A stretch of DNA of 64,000 bases from a bacterium. Its GTDB lineage: Bacteria; CAIWAD01. Position numbers and translations under genes: made by a program. Numbering within the stretch: the stretch's first letter is position 1; every line of letters begins with the position of its first letter. The stretch spans positions 62,001-126,000 of the forward strand of contig JAUIFJ010000011.1 of assembly GCA_030429345.1 (NCBI GenBank). The letters run 5' to 3'. The notes under the pieces were generated by a model. That model made no database searches. It worked only from the letters and a program-made list of their open reading frames with translations, and was not told where the DNA came from. This document shows positions 17,734-26,713 of this stretch, piece after piece.

Positions 17734-19054
17734 GCGGATCCTGCTCATCGGCAGTGGCCTCAGCGCCATGGCCGCCGCCCGCCTGGCCCGCAGCCGACAG
17801 GCGGAGGTCGCGCTCTGCGACGACAGGGATCTCCGCGAGGAGCGCAAGGGTGAATTGCGGGAGCTGGGTGTCACCGTTCTCGCGCCGGCGCAGGCTGCCG
17901 CTTTCCTGGAGGAAGACGGCACGGTCCTGCCCAGCCCGGCAGTGCCCATGTCGCACGGAATCCTGAAGGAAGCCCGCCGCCTGGGGCGACGTATACAAAG
18001 CGAGATCTCCTACTCCCGTTCCTTCTTCGACGGCCGCCTGACCGGAATCACGGGAAGCAACGGGAAGTCGACGGTCACGGCGCTGACGGCGCATGTGCTG
18101 CAGCAGGCCGGGCGGAAGGCGGAAGCCGGGGGCAACATCGGCCTGCCCTTCGCGGAACTCGCCTTGCGGACTCCCCCGGTGGAACACGCCGTGCTGGAGC
18201 TCAGCAGCTACCAGCTCGAGACCACCGACGAGCTGCAGGCCGACTGCGCCCTGCTGCTCAACCTGAGTCCGGACCACCTGGAGCGGCACGGCAGCCTGGA
18301 AGCCTACGGGAAGGCCAAGCTGAGACTGGCGGAGCAGCTCCGGCCGGACGGCTGCCTGGTGCTGGGACGTGATGCCGCCTTTTTCGCCGAAGGGACGAAG
18401 GGGCTGAAGCGGCGGCGCCTGTTCTTCGGCCGAAGCCCGGACTGCGCCATCTGGCGCGAGGGCTCCGTGATCCATTTTCCGGAAGCCGGCCTGAAGGACT
18501 GGCTGCGCGAAGAGGACCTGATCCTTCGCGGATCACACAATCTGGACAACGCCATGGCGGCGGCATTGGCCTGCTTCTGCGCGGGACTTGGAGCGGAAGA
18601 GACGGCGCGCGGGCTGTCCACCTTCCATCCCCTGGCGCACAGGCTGGAACCGGTGGCGAGTCGGCATCCCGCGCACTGGATCAACGACAGCAAGGCGACC
18701 AATGTAGACGCCGGCCGCATGGCGATTCTCAGCGTGCGGACGGGAGGGCTGTGGCTACTTGCAGGCGGAGAAGCCAAGGGCCCCGATTTCAGCCTGGTCC
18801 GTGATTGCCTGCAGGGGCGGGGCGCCCGGGTGATCTGCTACGGGAGGCATCGCGACTGGATCCGCGAGGGCCTGTCTTCGGTGGCTGAAGTCCGCTGTCT
18901 CGAGACCCTCGAAGAGGCTGTCGCACAGGCGGCGCGAGAGGCGGGAGCGGGGGACACGGTGCTCTTCAGTCCGCTCTGCGCCAGCTTCGACCAGTACCGG
19001 AATTTCGTAGAACGAGGAGAGCATTTCCGCCGGCTAGTGGAGGAGCTGCAATGA
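17726..19054 (+). CDS. murD: UDP-MurNAc-L-alanine:D-glutamate ligase MurD
   Basis: Adds D-Glu to UDP-MurNAc-L-Ala in the cytoplasm. 442 aa from the ATG at 17726, which overlaps the murE stop. N-terminal nucleotide-binding start AERILLIGSGLSAMAAARL, ATP loop GSNGKSTVTAL, ELSSYQLET, NLSPDHLERHGS with the modified Lys in AYGKAK, and NDSKATN before the C-terminal domain. It lies between murE and murI, which makes the D-Glu substrate. An upstream in-frame extension to 17630 lies inside murE and is not used. Confidence 0.96.
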   Translation: MAERILLIGSGLSAMAAARLARSRQAEVALCDDRDLREERKGELRELGVTVLAPAQAAAFLEEDGTVLPSPAVPMSHGILKEARRLGRRIQSEISYSRSFFDGRLTGITGSNGKSTVTALTAHVLQQAGRKAEAGGNIGLPFAELALRTPPVEHAVLELSSYQLETTDELQADCALLLNLSPDHLERHGSLEAYGKAKLRLAEQLRPDGCLVLGRDAAFFAEGTKGLKRRRLFFGRSPDCAIWREGSVIHFPEAGLKDWLREEDLILRGSHNLDNAMAAALACFCAGLGAEETARGLSTFHPLAHRLEPVASRHPAHWINDSKATNVDAGRMAILSVRTGGLWLLAGGEAKGPDFSLVRDCLQGRGARVICYGRHRDWIREGLSSVAEVRCLETLEEAVAQAAREAGAGDTVLFSPLCASFDQYRNFVERGEHFRRLVEELQ

Positions 19055-19881
19055 GCCCGAAGGAACGCAGCGCGCCGATCGGCGTCTTCGATTCCGGCGT
19101 CGGCGGCTTGACCGTCCTGGGCGGACTGCGCGCGGTCCTGCCGGGAGAGGACCTGATCTACTTCGGGGACACGGCGCGGATTCCCTGGGGGATCAAAAGC
19201 CCGCAGGTTGTCACACAGTTCAGTCGCGAAATCTGCCGCTTCCTGGAGCGCAAGGGCGTCAAGGCGATCGTCGTCGCCTGCAACACGGCCAGTGCCGCGG
19301 CGCTGCCCGTGCTCGAGCAGGAGCTCTCGCTGCCGATCCTGGGCGTGGTCCGCGCCGGCGCGCGCCATGCGGCCCAGGTGACCCGCACGCGCCGCATTGC
19401 CGTGCTGGGAACGGAAGCCACCATTCGCAGCCGGGCCTACCATCGGGCCATCGAGGCCATCGACCCCGGCCTGCGGATTCTCGGCCGCGCCTGCCCGCTC
19501 TTCGTCCCCATGGTGGAGGAAGGGATTGTCGACGGCCCGCTGGCGGAAGGGATTGTCGAGCACTACCTGGGCGACCTGCGCGGCGAGGAGGTCGATACCA
19601 TCGTGCTGGGATGCACGCACTATCCGCTGCTTGCCGATGTGATCCGCAAGGTGCTCGGCGGCGACCTGCAGGTGGCGGACGCGGCGCGCACCGCGGCCAT
19701 GGAACTGAAGGATCTCCTGGAAGAACAGGATCTGCTGAACCCGAGCCTCGGCCCGCCGAGCGAGCAGTTCTTCTTCAGCGACCGGACCCCGGCCTTCCAG
19801 CGCCTGGCGCGGCTGATCCTGCCGGGCATTCCGGAGGACATGGAACGCGTGGATGTCGAAAGCGAGGACTTTCGTTCCTGA
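19051..19881 (+). CDS. murI: Glutamate racemase MurI
   Basis: Converts L-Glu to D-Glu for peptidoglycan. 276 aa. Both catalytic cysteines are present in their family motifs: VVACNTASA near residue 75 and VLGCTHYPL near residue 185. GVFDSGVGGLTVL opens the protein and YFGDTARIPWG is the usual substrate-loop segment. The ATG overlaps the murD stop by 4 bases (ATGA). Clustering with murD couples D-Glu supply to its use. Confidence 0.96.
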   Translation: MSPKERSAPIGVFDSGVGGLTVLGGLRAVLPGEDLIYFGDTARIPWGIKSPQVVTQFSREICRFLERKGVKAIVVACNTASAAALPVLEQELSLPILGVVRAGARHAAQVTRTRRIAVLGTEATIRSRAYHRAIEAIDPGLRILGRACPLFVPMVEEGIVDGPLAEGIVEHYLGDLRGEEVDTIVLGCTHYPLLADVIRKVLGGDLQVADAARTAAMELKDLLEEQDLLNPSLGPPSEQFFFSDRTPAFQRLARLILPGIPEDMERVDVESEDFRS

Positions 19882-19918
19882 ATGTAGCACAACCCGAAGT
19901 GGACGGGAGGAGAAGACC

Positions 19919-20383
19919 ATGCGCATCGATCTCGACACGGAAGAGTACCGGCGCCTGCTGCAGCTGGCGGCCCTGGGTGCCTGGATGCTGGAAAGCGGAC
20001 ACGAGGAGCCGCGACCCGAACACGAGGCTTTCGTCAAGGTCCTGCAGGACCTCTACCGCGAAGCCTCCGCGGCGGGCTGCGGGGAATGGATCGAGGAGGA
20101 GGACGGCCAGTACTTTGAGTCGGCAAGGCTGGAGGAGTGGATGGCCACGCGCATCCAGGACTACGACAACTACATCTTCTGGGATGAGCTGGTTCTGCGC
20201 ATGGCCGATCGCGACTACGAAGAGGCCGGCGGCATCGACTGGATCGACGGCCTGGGAGAAGTGGAACGCATCGAGGAACAGATGCCCCTCGAGGAGCGCT
20301 GGTGGGAAGAGTTCTCCAGTTTCGGCCTGGACCGGCTGGTCGTCGACGAATCCCGCAAGGCGCGTGATCCAAAGAAAGGCTGA
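19919..20383 (+). CDS. Acidic protein of unknown function
   Basis: 154 aa, family not recognised. Strong ribosome site GGGAGGAG 7 nt before the ATG. It is very rich in Glu, Asp and Trp (for example EEWMATRIQDYDNYIFWDEL and LEERWWEEFSSFG), predicted helical, soluble and without a signal peptide. It follows murI by 37 bp and precedes the kinase-like gene by 5 bp, so it is probably in the same operon. No function can be assigned. Confidence 0.72.
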   Translation: MRIDLDTEEYRRLLQLAALGAWMLESGHEEPRPEHEAFVKVLQDLYREASAAGCGEWIEEEDGQYFESARLEEWMATRIQDYDNYIFWDELVLRMADRDYEEAGGIDWIDGLGEVERIEEQMPLEERWWEEFSSFGLDRLVVDESRKARDPKKG

Positions 20384-20388
20384 GCGCC

Positions 20389-21060
20389 GTGGCCGGCAAA
20401 CTCTGTCCGAAACTGATCCTGGAAGGCACGCGTCTCACGCGCAAGACGGAACTGGCCTTCGCGCTCAACGAGCACGAGCGGATCACCGGCCGCCGCGCCT
20501 ACCGCTATCACACCCCGCTGGTCAGCGGAGAGTGGTGCGGCTTCACCAACGCGCCCTGGGGCCGCGGCCTGCTCAACTACCTGCCCGAAGAGGAAGCCCT
20601 GGCCCTGAGCGCCTACGAGGCCTGGCTGAACCTCTTCGCCCACATGCGCTACTACTCCTGGATCGTCGACCGTTTCCACCTGTCGACGATGCTGGTGCAA
20701 CAGGACCTGCACGGACACGCGCCGGACTTCTCGACACTGGAGGAGCGGCTGGTCGAACTGGGATTCCGGCTGGTGCTATGTACACGGCGCGAGGAGACCT
20801 TTCCGCAAGCGCTGGCCGAGCGCCTGGCCATCAGTGGAAATCCCTCCCAGTACGATGGCTTCGAAGGCTATCTGCGCGAACAGGAGCGCTTCCGCGACCT
20901 GGCGCGGAATTCCAGGCTGCCGCAGCTCGAGCTGGATGTGAGCGATGCCAGCCTCGACGAGTTGTGTCACAGCGTCGCCGACTGGCTGGAAGCCGATGGC
21001 GGCCTGACCCTGCCGGGCGAAAGGGTGCAGCTGGGACCGAAGGGCCCCCATGCCTGCTGA
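20389..21060 (+). CDS. Thymidylate- or deoxynucleoside-kinase-like P-loop protein
   Basis: 223 aa from GTG, 5 bp after the previous stop. The N-terminus has a nucleotide-kinase-like strand and loop (LILEGTRLTRKTELAFALNE), which keeps the Gly and Lys-Thr of a P-loop but has Arg where the second Gly normally sits. YYSWIVDRFHLSTMLVQQD resembles the DR(F/S) segment of dTMP and deoxynucleoside kinases. A specific substrate cannot be named. It is possibly a small-molecule kinase; confidence in the fold is moderate and in the activity low. Confidence 0.62.
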   Translation: MAGKLCPKLILEGTRLTRKTELAFALNEHERITGRRAYRYHTPLVSGEWCGFTNAPWGRGLLNYLPEEEALALSAYEAWLNLFAHMRYYSWIVDRFHLSTMLVQQDLHGHAPDFSTLEERLVELGFRLVLCTRREETFPQALAERLAISGNPSQYDGFEGYLREQERFRDLARNSRLPQLELDVSDASLDELCHSVADWLEADGGLTLPGERVQLGPKGPHAC

Positions 21061-21084
21061 GCTCGTCGTGAACCGGAGATGCCC

Positions 21085-22236
21085 ATGAATACAGGCGCCC
21101 TGCTTTCCCGTCTGCAGAGACAGTGCATCGAGGACTTTCGCCGGGCAGAGGCGCTCTCCGCCGAGCAGGCGCGGACCCTGTCGGAGCTCGGTCAAAGGGA
21201 GAGTTTCGCCTTCCAGCGACTTCGAGTCGCGGGTGTAATACGGGAGTGCGGTGGCGGACGCTTCTACCTGGTCGAAGAGCGCGTCAGCCAGTGGAAATGG
21301 CGCCGCCGCCTCCGCGTGCTGTTCGCCGTGCTGCTGGCGCTGGGCATTCTGGCTGTGTCACGGATCGCGCGGGGACAGCAGCAGGCGGATCCGGAGTTCC
21401 GTCCCGCCGAGCGTGTCCCGCGCTACGCGGACAACGGGCCCCGAGTCCTGATCGACGAAGCGCATCACAACTTCCACACGGCGAGTGGCCGCTACCGGCC
21501 GTTCGCCCGCGTCCTGCAGAGTGACGGATACCGTGTGGAAGCCTGGCGAGGCCCCCTCCAAGGGGACAGCCTGGCGGAGGCGGATGTCCTCGTCCTCGCC
21601 AACGCGCTCCACGAAAGCAATGCGCAGGACTGGAGCCTGCCGAATCCTTCGGCCTTCACGCGGGAGGAGATCGTCGAGCTGCGCCGGTGGATCGAAGAGG
21701 GAGGATCGCTCCTGCTGATCGCGGATCACATGCCCTTTGCCGGGGCAGCGGCGGAGCTGGCGGCGGCTTTCGGTTTCGCATTCCACAATGGCTTTGCCAT
21801 CGACAGCACGAGCGGCGGGCGCGAGCTGTTCTCGAGGAACGACGGAAGCCTGCTGGATCACGCCCTGACGACAGGGGGTCCGGGGTTCGAGCGCATCGAC
21901 TCCCTGCGCACCTTCACCGGGCAGGCCTTTCATGCGCCTCCGCAGGCGCAGGTGCTGTTGCGCCTGCGCGCGCCCTTCCTCAGCCTGCTGCCGGAACGCC
22001 CCTGGGCATTCGAAGAGAACACGCCGGCCGTGAATGCAGCCGGCTGGTCGCAGGGGGCGCTGCTGGAGATCGGTCAGGGCCGCGTCGCGGTCTTCGGAGA
22101 GGCGGCCATGTTCACGGCCCAGTACCTTGCCGAGCATCAACTCTGGTTCGGCATGGGCTCACCCGGCGCGGAGCAGAACGAGGCCTTCCTGCTCAATGTG
22201 ATGCACTGGCTCAGCGGGGACGACCCTCGCCCCTAG
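21085..22236 (+). CDS. Membrane-anchored protein with DUF4350/amidotransferase-like domain
   Basis: 383 aa. The cytoplasmic N-terminal region of about 70 residues looks like a small winged helix (SAEQARTLSELGQRESFAFQ, VAGVIRECGGGRFYLVEER). One membrane helix follows (LRVLFAVLLALGILAVS), then an external alpha/beta domain: VLIDEAHHNF, ADVLVLANALH, REEIVELRRWIEEGGSLLLI and GRVAVFGEAAMFTAQ, as in DUF4350 and class I amidotransferase-like folds. The ATG at 21085 has CCGGAG 7 nt upstream; an ATG two codons earlier is also possible. Its stop overlaps the stop of the convergent stress-protein gene. Confidence 0.7.
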   Translation: MNTGALLSRLQRQCIEDFRRAEALSAEQARTLSELGQRESFAFQRLRVAGVIRECGGGRFYLVEERVSQWKWRRRLRVLFAVLLALGILAVSRIARGQQQADPEFRPAERVPRYADNGPRVLIDEAHHNFHTASGRYRPFARVLQSDGYRVEAWRGPLQGDSLAEADVLVLANALHESNAQDWSLPNPSAFTREEIVELRRWIEEGGSLLLIADHMPFAGAAAELAAAFGFAFHNGFAIDSTSGGRELFSRNDGSLLDHALTTGGPGFERIDSLRTFTGQAFHAPPQAQVLLRLRAPFLSLLPERPWAFEENTPAVNAAGWSQGALLEIGQGRVAVFGEAAMFTAQYLAEHQLWFGMGSPGAEQNEAFLLNVMHWLSGDDPRP

Positions 22237-22745
22237 GTCATCTGGGACATGTCCTGCTTGCCTTCGGGTACCTGCACGACCAGCACGGGGACCGGGCTTT
22301 CGCTGATCACCTGCTGGGTCGAGCTGCCCATCAGCCGTTCGATCATGGTCGCCTGGGCATGGGCGCCCATGACGACGATGTCCGGCTTGTGCTTTTCGAT
22401 CTGCTCCAGGATCACCTGGCGCACCTTGCCGCGGATCACGAGGATCCCGGTGATGCGCTCCTTCTGGAAGTGCTCCGCGCTGGCCTTGCGGCAGAACTCC
22501 TCGACCCTCGCGCGCAGACGGTTTTCGGAGAACTGTTCCTGCTCGCTGACCACTTCGCTCAGGCTGCCCTCGCCCGTGTATCCTTCCACGAGCTTCGTGT
22601 CATCCTTGCGGATGCCCTCGATGACGTGCAGCACGATGATCTGCGCGTCCAGGTTGCGCGCCAGGCTGGCCGCCCAGCGGAAGACGTAGGGCGTGTTCGG
22701 TCCCATCTGCGTGCAATACAGGATGGTCTTGAGTTGGGGTAGCAT
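22233..22745 (-). CDS. Universal stress protein (UspA family)
   Basis: 170 aa cytoplasmic protein of the UspA superfamily. N-terminal strand LKTILYCTQMGPNTPYVFRWA, then IIVLHVIEG, PDIVVMGAH and the C-terminal MGSSTQQVISESPVPVLVVQV. The usual G-2x-G-9x-G(S/T) nucleotide loop is only partly kept (GAHAQ...MGSST). The gene starts 12 bp after the TRAP permease stop. A UspA protein beside a TRAP transporter is a known arrangement (TeaD with TeaABC), where it modulates transport; the same role here is an inference. Confidence 0.9.
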   Translation of the reverse strand: MLPQLKTILYCTQMGPNTPYVFRWAASLARNLDAQIIVLHVIEGIRKDDTKLVEGYTGEGSLSEVVSEQEQFSENRLRARVEEFCRKASAEHFQKERITGILVIRGKVRQVILEQIEKHKPDIVVMGAHAQATMIERLMGSSTQQVISESPVPVLVVQVPEGKQDMSQMT

Positions 22746-22757
22746 TCGATATGCCTT

Positions 22758-25166
22758 TCAAGCCCTTGCGGGTTGCAGGTCGTCCCTGCGGTTCTTGGCC
22801 TTCTGCATGATGTATACGGCGGCGACCAGGACCAGTCCCGCGCCGTCCGTCAGGAAGGTCGGCCAGTAGAGCAGAACTGTTCCGACGGCCAGCAGCGCCC
22901 ATTCCGGGATTGTCGTACGGCGGATCAGGTAGAACATGGTCAGGGCCGAGAAGGCGAGCGTGCCTAGGAAGGCCGAGAACATGGAGGAGAAGACATCCAG
23001 TCGTCGGGCGCGCGTCTCGGCGAAGATGCTTCCGCCTTCGACGAAGTTGCCCTGCATCACGGTCAGTTCCTTGATGATGCCGGCGCGCTGCGCCTGGACG
23101 TCGACCAGGTTGTCGCCGTCGAGCAGGGTGGCCAGCTTGTCTCCCTTGTCGAACTCGTCTCCGACCTGCACGTGGATCTCGGTGACCATGGCCCCCATGA
23201 TCTCGTCCTGCACCTCCGGCAGGTGGACAGCCTTGCCTTCCAGCAGGATCGCCGGCGTGAAGGCGAAGAGCAGGGGCATCACATAGAGCAGCTTGGCGAA
23301 CTTGAAGGCCGTCCAGCCGGTCTTCCAGGGGTCCGCCCCGGCAATGGCCGCCCCGGCGTAGGCGGCCACACAGACCGGCGGGGTGATGTTCGAGTCCTGG
23401 CTGAACCAGTAGACGATCATGTGGGCCGCGATCAGGACCACGCCCATTTCCATCAGGGGCGGGACGGCGAGCACGGCGGTGATCAGGTAGGCCGCGGTCA
23501 CGGGTACGCCCATGCCGAGCACAAGCGAGGCGATGCCGACCAGGAAGATCGCCGGCAGCAGGTGCCCCTGGGCCAGGCTGATGATGATGTCGGAGAACTT
23601 CAGCCCGATGCCCGTCAGCGAGATCGTGCCGACGATCACGCCGATCACGCCGAGAGTCGCTCCAATGATCAGCGTATTACGCGCGCCGGTCTGGATCGCT
23701 TCCCAGATCTCCTTCGGCCCCATGCGCGTCTCCTTGCGCACCCAGCTCACCGCGATACAGGACAGCGTCGCCCAGAAGGCGGCATTGCCGGGCGAACGGC
23801 CGAGCAGCATCAGCACGGTAATTATCACCAAGGGCATGGCGAAGTACCATTCGCGCTTGAGCACTGTGGTCCAGTGCGGCGCGTTCTCGTCCTGCAGGCC
23901 CTCGATCTTGTGCTTCTTGGCCTCGAAGTGGATCATGCAGAACACGGAGAAGAAGTACAGCATGGCCGGCACGATGGCGATCAGCATGATGTGCGCGTAG
24001 GGGGTTTCCGTGAGCTCCGCCATCAGGAATCCGCCGGCTCCCATGATCGGCGGCATGAACATGCCCCCGATGGAAGCGGAGGGCTCGATGGCGCCCGCAA
24101 CGTGCGGCCGGAAGCCGGCACGCTTCATCAACGGAATCGTGAAAGCGCCCGTCGACACGGTGTTGGCGATCGCGCTTCCGGAGACCGAACCGAAGAGCGC
24201 GGAGGCCATGACGGCGACCTTGGCAGGGCCCCCCGCCGACCTGCCCGCGAGTGACATGGGCACGTCGATGAAGAACTTGCCCGCGCCGGATTTCTGCAGG
24301 AAGGCCCCGAAGAAAATGAACAGGATCACATAGGTCGCCAGCACGCTGGCCATGACTCCGAAGACGCCGTTGGTCGTGATGAAGAGCGCCGTGCAGAGCC
24401 GTTCGATGCCGAAGCCCCGGTGGGCGATGATGTCCGGCATGTATGCCCCGAAGTGGGCGTAGAGCAGGAAGCCGACGCCGATCATCGTCATCACCCAGCC
24501 GAGCACGCGGCGGCAGACTTCCAGGGAGAGCAGGATTCCCAGGATGCTGATCAGCGCGTCCAGGTTGGTCTCGGCCCCCGCGCGGAAGTTCAGGTTCTCG
24601 AATTCGTGGATCCAGTAGTATACCGCTCCGGCCGAGCACAGGGCCAACAGCACATCCGATAGCGTCGGATTGCGCGGCCAGCGGCGACGGGCGAACTCGT
24701 TGACCAGATGGATCACGGCCGCCGCCGCCAGGGCCAACAGGATCAGCGGCCAGAAGGAGGCGATCGCCGACAGGGTCGCCCCTGCGCCCTCGGCCGCTCC
24801 CACGCCCATCAGGCGTTCGTGGAACACATCCGTGCTTCCGGACTGGAAGATGCCTGCGCAAACGGCAATCACGGCGCCCAGCAGGAAGGGAAGGGCGTAG
24901 CGCACTCCCTTGTGGCCCACCGGGTAGATCAGGAAGACCAGGACATAGGTCAGGAATACGTATACGCCGCGGTGGTACTGGGTGGCCACCGAGGCGACCC
25001 CGGCGGAATAGAAATAGAACAGGACCATGCTCCCGGCCAGGATCGAGACCAGGGCCTTCCAGGAGCCGGTCGCTTCGCGGCCGCTCTTGGCGTCCTTCTC
25101 CAGCAGCGCCTGGAGCTGCTCGTTGTGCTCTTCCTGCTGCCTTGCGTCGGGTTCGTGTTCGCTCAT
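22758..25166 (-). CDS. TRAP transporter fused DctQM permease with added barrel-sandwich-like domain
   Basis: Inner-membrane secondary transporter subunit of the TAXI type (4TM and 12TM parts fused). 802 aa, longer than the roughly 650 residues of the transport core. Core hallmarks: GVFGVMASVLATYVILFIFFG, GSVSGSAIANTVSTGAFTIP, EPSASIGGMFMPPIMGAG. After the last core helix, near residues 655-735, comes an unusual soluble segment with the pattern of a biotinyl/lipoyl or barrel-sandwich fold (VGDEFDKGDKLATLLDGDN, QRAGIIKELTVMQGNFVEG). It carries no lysine at the usual attachment position. Two further helices follow. Ribosome site CGGGAGAG. It lies between the binding-protein and UspA genes. Confidence 0.92.
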   Translation of the reverse strand: MSEHEPDARQQEEHNEQLQALLEKDAKSGREATGSWKALVSILAGSMVLFYFYSAGVASVATQYHRGVYVFLTYVLVFLIYPVGHKGVRYALPFLLGAVIAVCAGIFQSGSTDVFHERLMGVGAAEGAGATLSAIASFWPLILLALAAAAVIHLVNEFARRRWPRNPTLSDVLLALCSAGAVYYWIHEFENLNFRAGAETNLDALISILGILLSLEVCRRVLGWVMTMIGVGFLLYAHFGAYMPDIIAHRGFGIERLCTALFITTNGVFGVMASVLATYVILFIFFGAFLQKSGAGKFFIDVPMSLAGRSAGGPAKVAVMASALFGSVSGSAIANTVSTGAFTIPLMKRAGFRPHVAGAIEPSASIGGMFMPPIMGAGGFLMAELTETPYAHIMLIAIVPAMLYFFSVFCMIHFEAKKHKIEGLQDENAPHWTTVLKREWYFAMPLVIITVLMLLGRSPGNAAFWATLSCIAVSWVRKETRMGPKEIWEAIQTGARNTLIIGATLGVIGVIVGTISLTGIGLKFSDIIISLAQGHLLPAIFLVGIASLVLGMGVPVTAAYLITAVLAVPPLMEMGVVLIAAHMIVYWFSQDSNITPPVCVAAYAGAAIAGADPWKTGWTAFKFAKLLYVMPLLFAFTPAILLEGKAVHLPEVQDEIMGAMVTEIHVQVGDEFDKGDKLATLLDGDNLVDVQAQRAGIIKELTVMQGNFVEGGSIFAETRARRLDVFSSMFSAFLGTLAFSALTMFYLIRRTTIPEWALLAVGTVLLYWPTFLTDGAGLVLVAAVYIMQKAKNRRDDLQPARA

Positions 25167-25194
25167 GGACTCTCCCGGGATTCCCTGGAAAGAA

Positions 25195-25219
25195 CCGCCG
25201 GGATCCGGGATCCCGGCGG
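25195..25219 (-). terminator. Strong hairpin between the TAXI binding-protein and permease genes
   Basis: Perfect 11-bp stem (CCGCCGGGATC with GATCCCGGCGG) and a 3-nt loop, located in the 75-bp gap. On the minus strand it is followed by TTCTTTCC, a broken U-run. Such intercistronic hairpins often act as partial terminators or 3' stabilisers, giving more binding protein than permease. That role is inferred. Confidence 0.6.
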
Positions 25220-25241
25220 CTTTGCTGATTGTGCCCGGAGA

Positions 25242-26192
25242 CTAGTTGCCCGTCTGGGCGGGTTGCAGTGTCAGGCCGTTCTCCTGCCAGAAACGGGCCG
25301 CGCCGGGGTGCACGCGGCTGACGATTCCGCTGAGCGCGCCCTGGATGCTCATGGCCTTGGCCGTGCTCTTGACCTTGACCATGTAGGCCAGACCTTCCCG
25401 GGAGAAGATGTCGGATACGGCATTGTATACCAGGTCCGCGTCCACGTGGCTGCCGGCGATCCAGAGAGCGCTGTCCTGGAAGGAGAGCACGTCGTAGTCC
25501 ACGCCGCTGTAGGTGCCCTTGGGAATGGTGATCTTCGTGTAGAAGGGATAGGTATCGAAGAAGCCGGCTTCCATGCCCGCCTCCTCGAGCGACAGCAGGC
25601 GGATCGGGTTGCTGGCAGCGGCCTGGATCACGGCGGACATGGGATAGCCCGCGAAGACCCAGAAGCCGTCCAGCAGTTTGTCTCCCATGGCAGAGGCCGC
25701 GTCGCTGTAGCCCAGGTACTCCACGTTCATCTTGTCCCACAGTCCAAGGGCCTGGAAATAGCGGCCCGCCGCGGTGGCGGCGCCGGAACCGGCTCCGCCG
25801 ACCGCCACGCGCTTGCCTTCCAGCTGGCTGACGGAGGTGATGCCGCTCTCCTCGAGCACGACAAGGTGCGCGGGCGCGCCGTAGAGATAGGCCAGGGCCT
25901 GTACGTCTGTATACTTTCTTGTTTCCCTGGTCAGTCTTCCGTTGGCTGCCAGGAACACATCCCCGGAGTAGGAGATGCCGAAATCGGCTTCTCCGCTGTT
26001 TACCCGCCGCAGATTCTCCAGCGAGCCGGCGGAGGCCGTGTTGCTCACTTCGGTATCCGGCAGGTTCTTCGACAGCCGCGAGCTGATGCCGTTGGAGAAG
26101 TACTGGAATGTGCCGCCCTGCGGGCCGCCGGAAAAGGCCAGCCGCTGCTTGGCGATGCTGACGCCCAGCGAGAGCGCGACGCTGGCGCCCAA
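25242..26192 (-). CDS. TAXI-family TRAP transporter solute-binding protein
   Basis: Periplasmic binding protein of the TAXI branch, feeding the fused permease downstream. 316 aa from the TTG at 26192: LAFSGGPQGGTFQYFSNGIS is the typical N-terminal ligand-loop start, then NTASAGSLENLRRVNSGEADFG, GKRVAVGGAGSGAATAA and ALWIAGSHVDADLVY. From the TTG the signal sequence is truncated. The frame is open further upstream, and an ATA at 26225, with GAGAGGA 4 nt before it, gives a complete signal peptide (ITRTTRILALALGASVALSL). The true start is probably upstream of 26192, perhaps at this non-standard codon. Confidence 0.9.
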   Translation of the reverse strand: MGASVALSLGVSIAKQRLAFSGGPQGGTFQYFSNGISSRLSKNLPDTEVSNTASAGSLENLRRVNSGEADFGISYSGDVFLAANGRLTRETRKYTDVQALAYLYGAPAHLVVLEESGITSVSQLEGKRVAVGGAGSGAATAAGRYFQALGLWDKMNVEYLGYSDAASAMGDKLLDGFWVFAGYPMSAVIQAAASNPIRLLSLEEAGMEAGFFDTYPFYTKITIPKGTYSGVDYDVLSFQDSALWIAGSHVDADLVYNAVSDIFSREGLAYMVKVKSTAKAMSIQGALSGIVSRVHPGAARFWQENGLTLQPAQTGN

Positions 26193-26238
26193 GGCCAGGG
26201 CCAGGATCCGGGTTGTTCGTGTTATAGAGTCCTCTCTT

Positions 26239-26700
26239 TCAGGGATCTTCCACGGAACCGCTCAGGTCCTCGGGCTCCCAGCGGAGCTGAAGGCCGGATT
26301 CCGTTTCCTTGTCGTACAGCGTATTCATGTTGCCGAGCAGGCCTGCAAGACTCCTCAGGCTGTCGATGCCCGCGTGGCGCAGGCGCTCCCGCTCGATGAC
26401 CGCGGCGATCAGCTCGTCGAGCAGCTCGTTCCGGCTCCCTTCCTCGAGAAGGGACGCGCGCAGTCGCTGCAGTTGATCGTTCTCGATCCGCAAGCGCTCC
26501 GTGTGCCGCGCCTCCAGCGAATCGGCTCGTGCTAGTATGCGTGCCGGCAGCCGGTCCTCGGCCGCGGCTCTTCTCAGTGAGTCGTGCAGAGTCCGGAAGG
26601 CCGGCTCCGGCTGTGCGACTTCTGTCTTGTCGCACAGACCGGAGCCGTTGGTCGCCAGGAGAAGAGCGCATACCGGCAGGAAGTGGATCTTTCGGATCAC
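26239..26700 (-). CDS. Secreted coiled-coil protein of unknown function
   Basis: 153 aa. The signal sequence is MIRKIHFLPVCALLLATNGSG. The mature part is almost all charged helix (SLRRAAAEDRLPARILARAD, RHTERLRIENDQLQRLRASL), consistent with a coiled coil, and ends in an acidic tail. It lies 13 bp after the porin gene and is followed by the TAXI gene in the same direction, so it belongs to the uptake operon. It is possibly a periplasmic spacer or porin partner, which is a guess from context. Confidence 0.68.
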   Translation of the reverse strand: MIRKIHFLPVCALLLATNGSGLCDKTEVAQPEPAFRTLHDSLRRAAAEDRLPARILARADSLEARHTERLRIENDQLQRLRASLLEEGSRNELLDELIAAVIERERLRHAGIDSLRSLAGLLGNMNTLYDKETESGLQLRWEPEDLSGSVEDP

Positions 26701-26713
26701 GCCGTTTCGCTCG

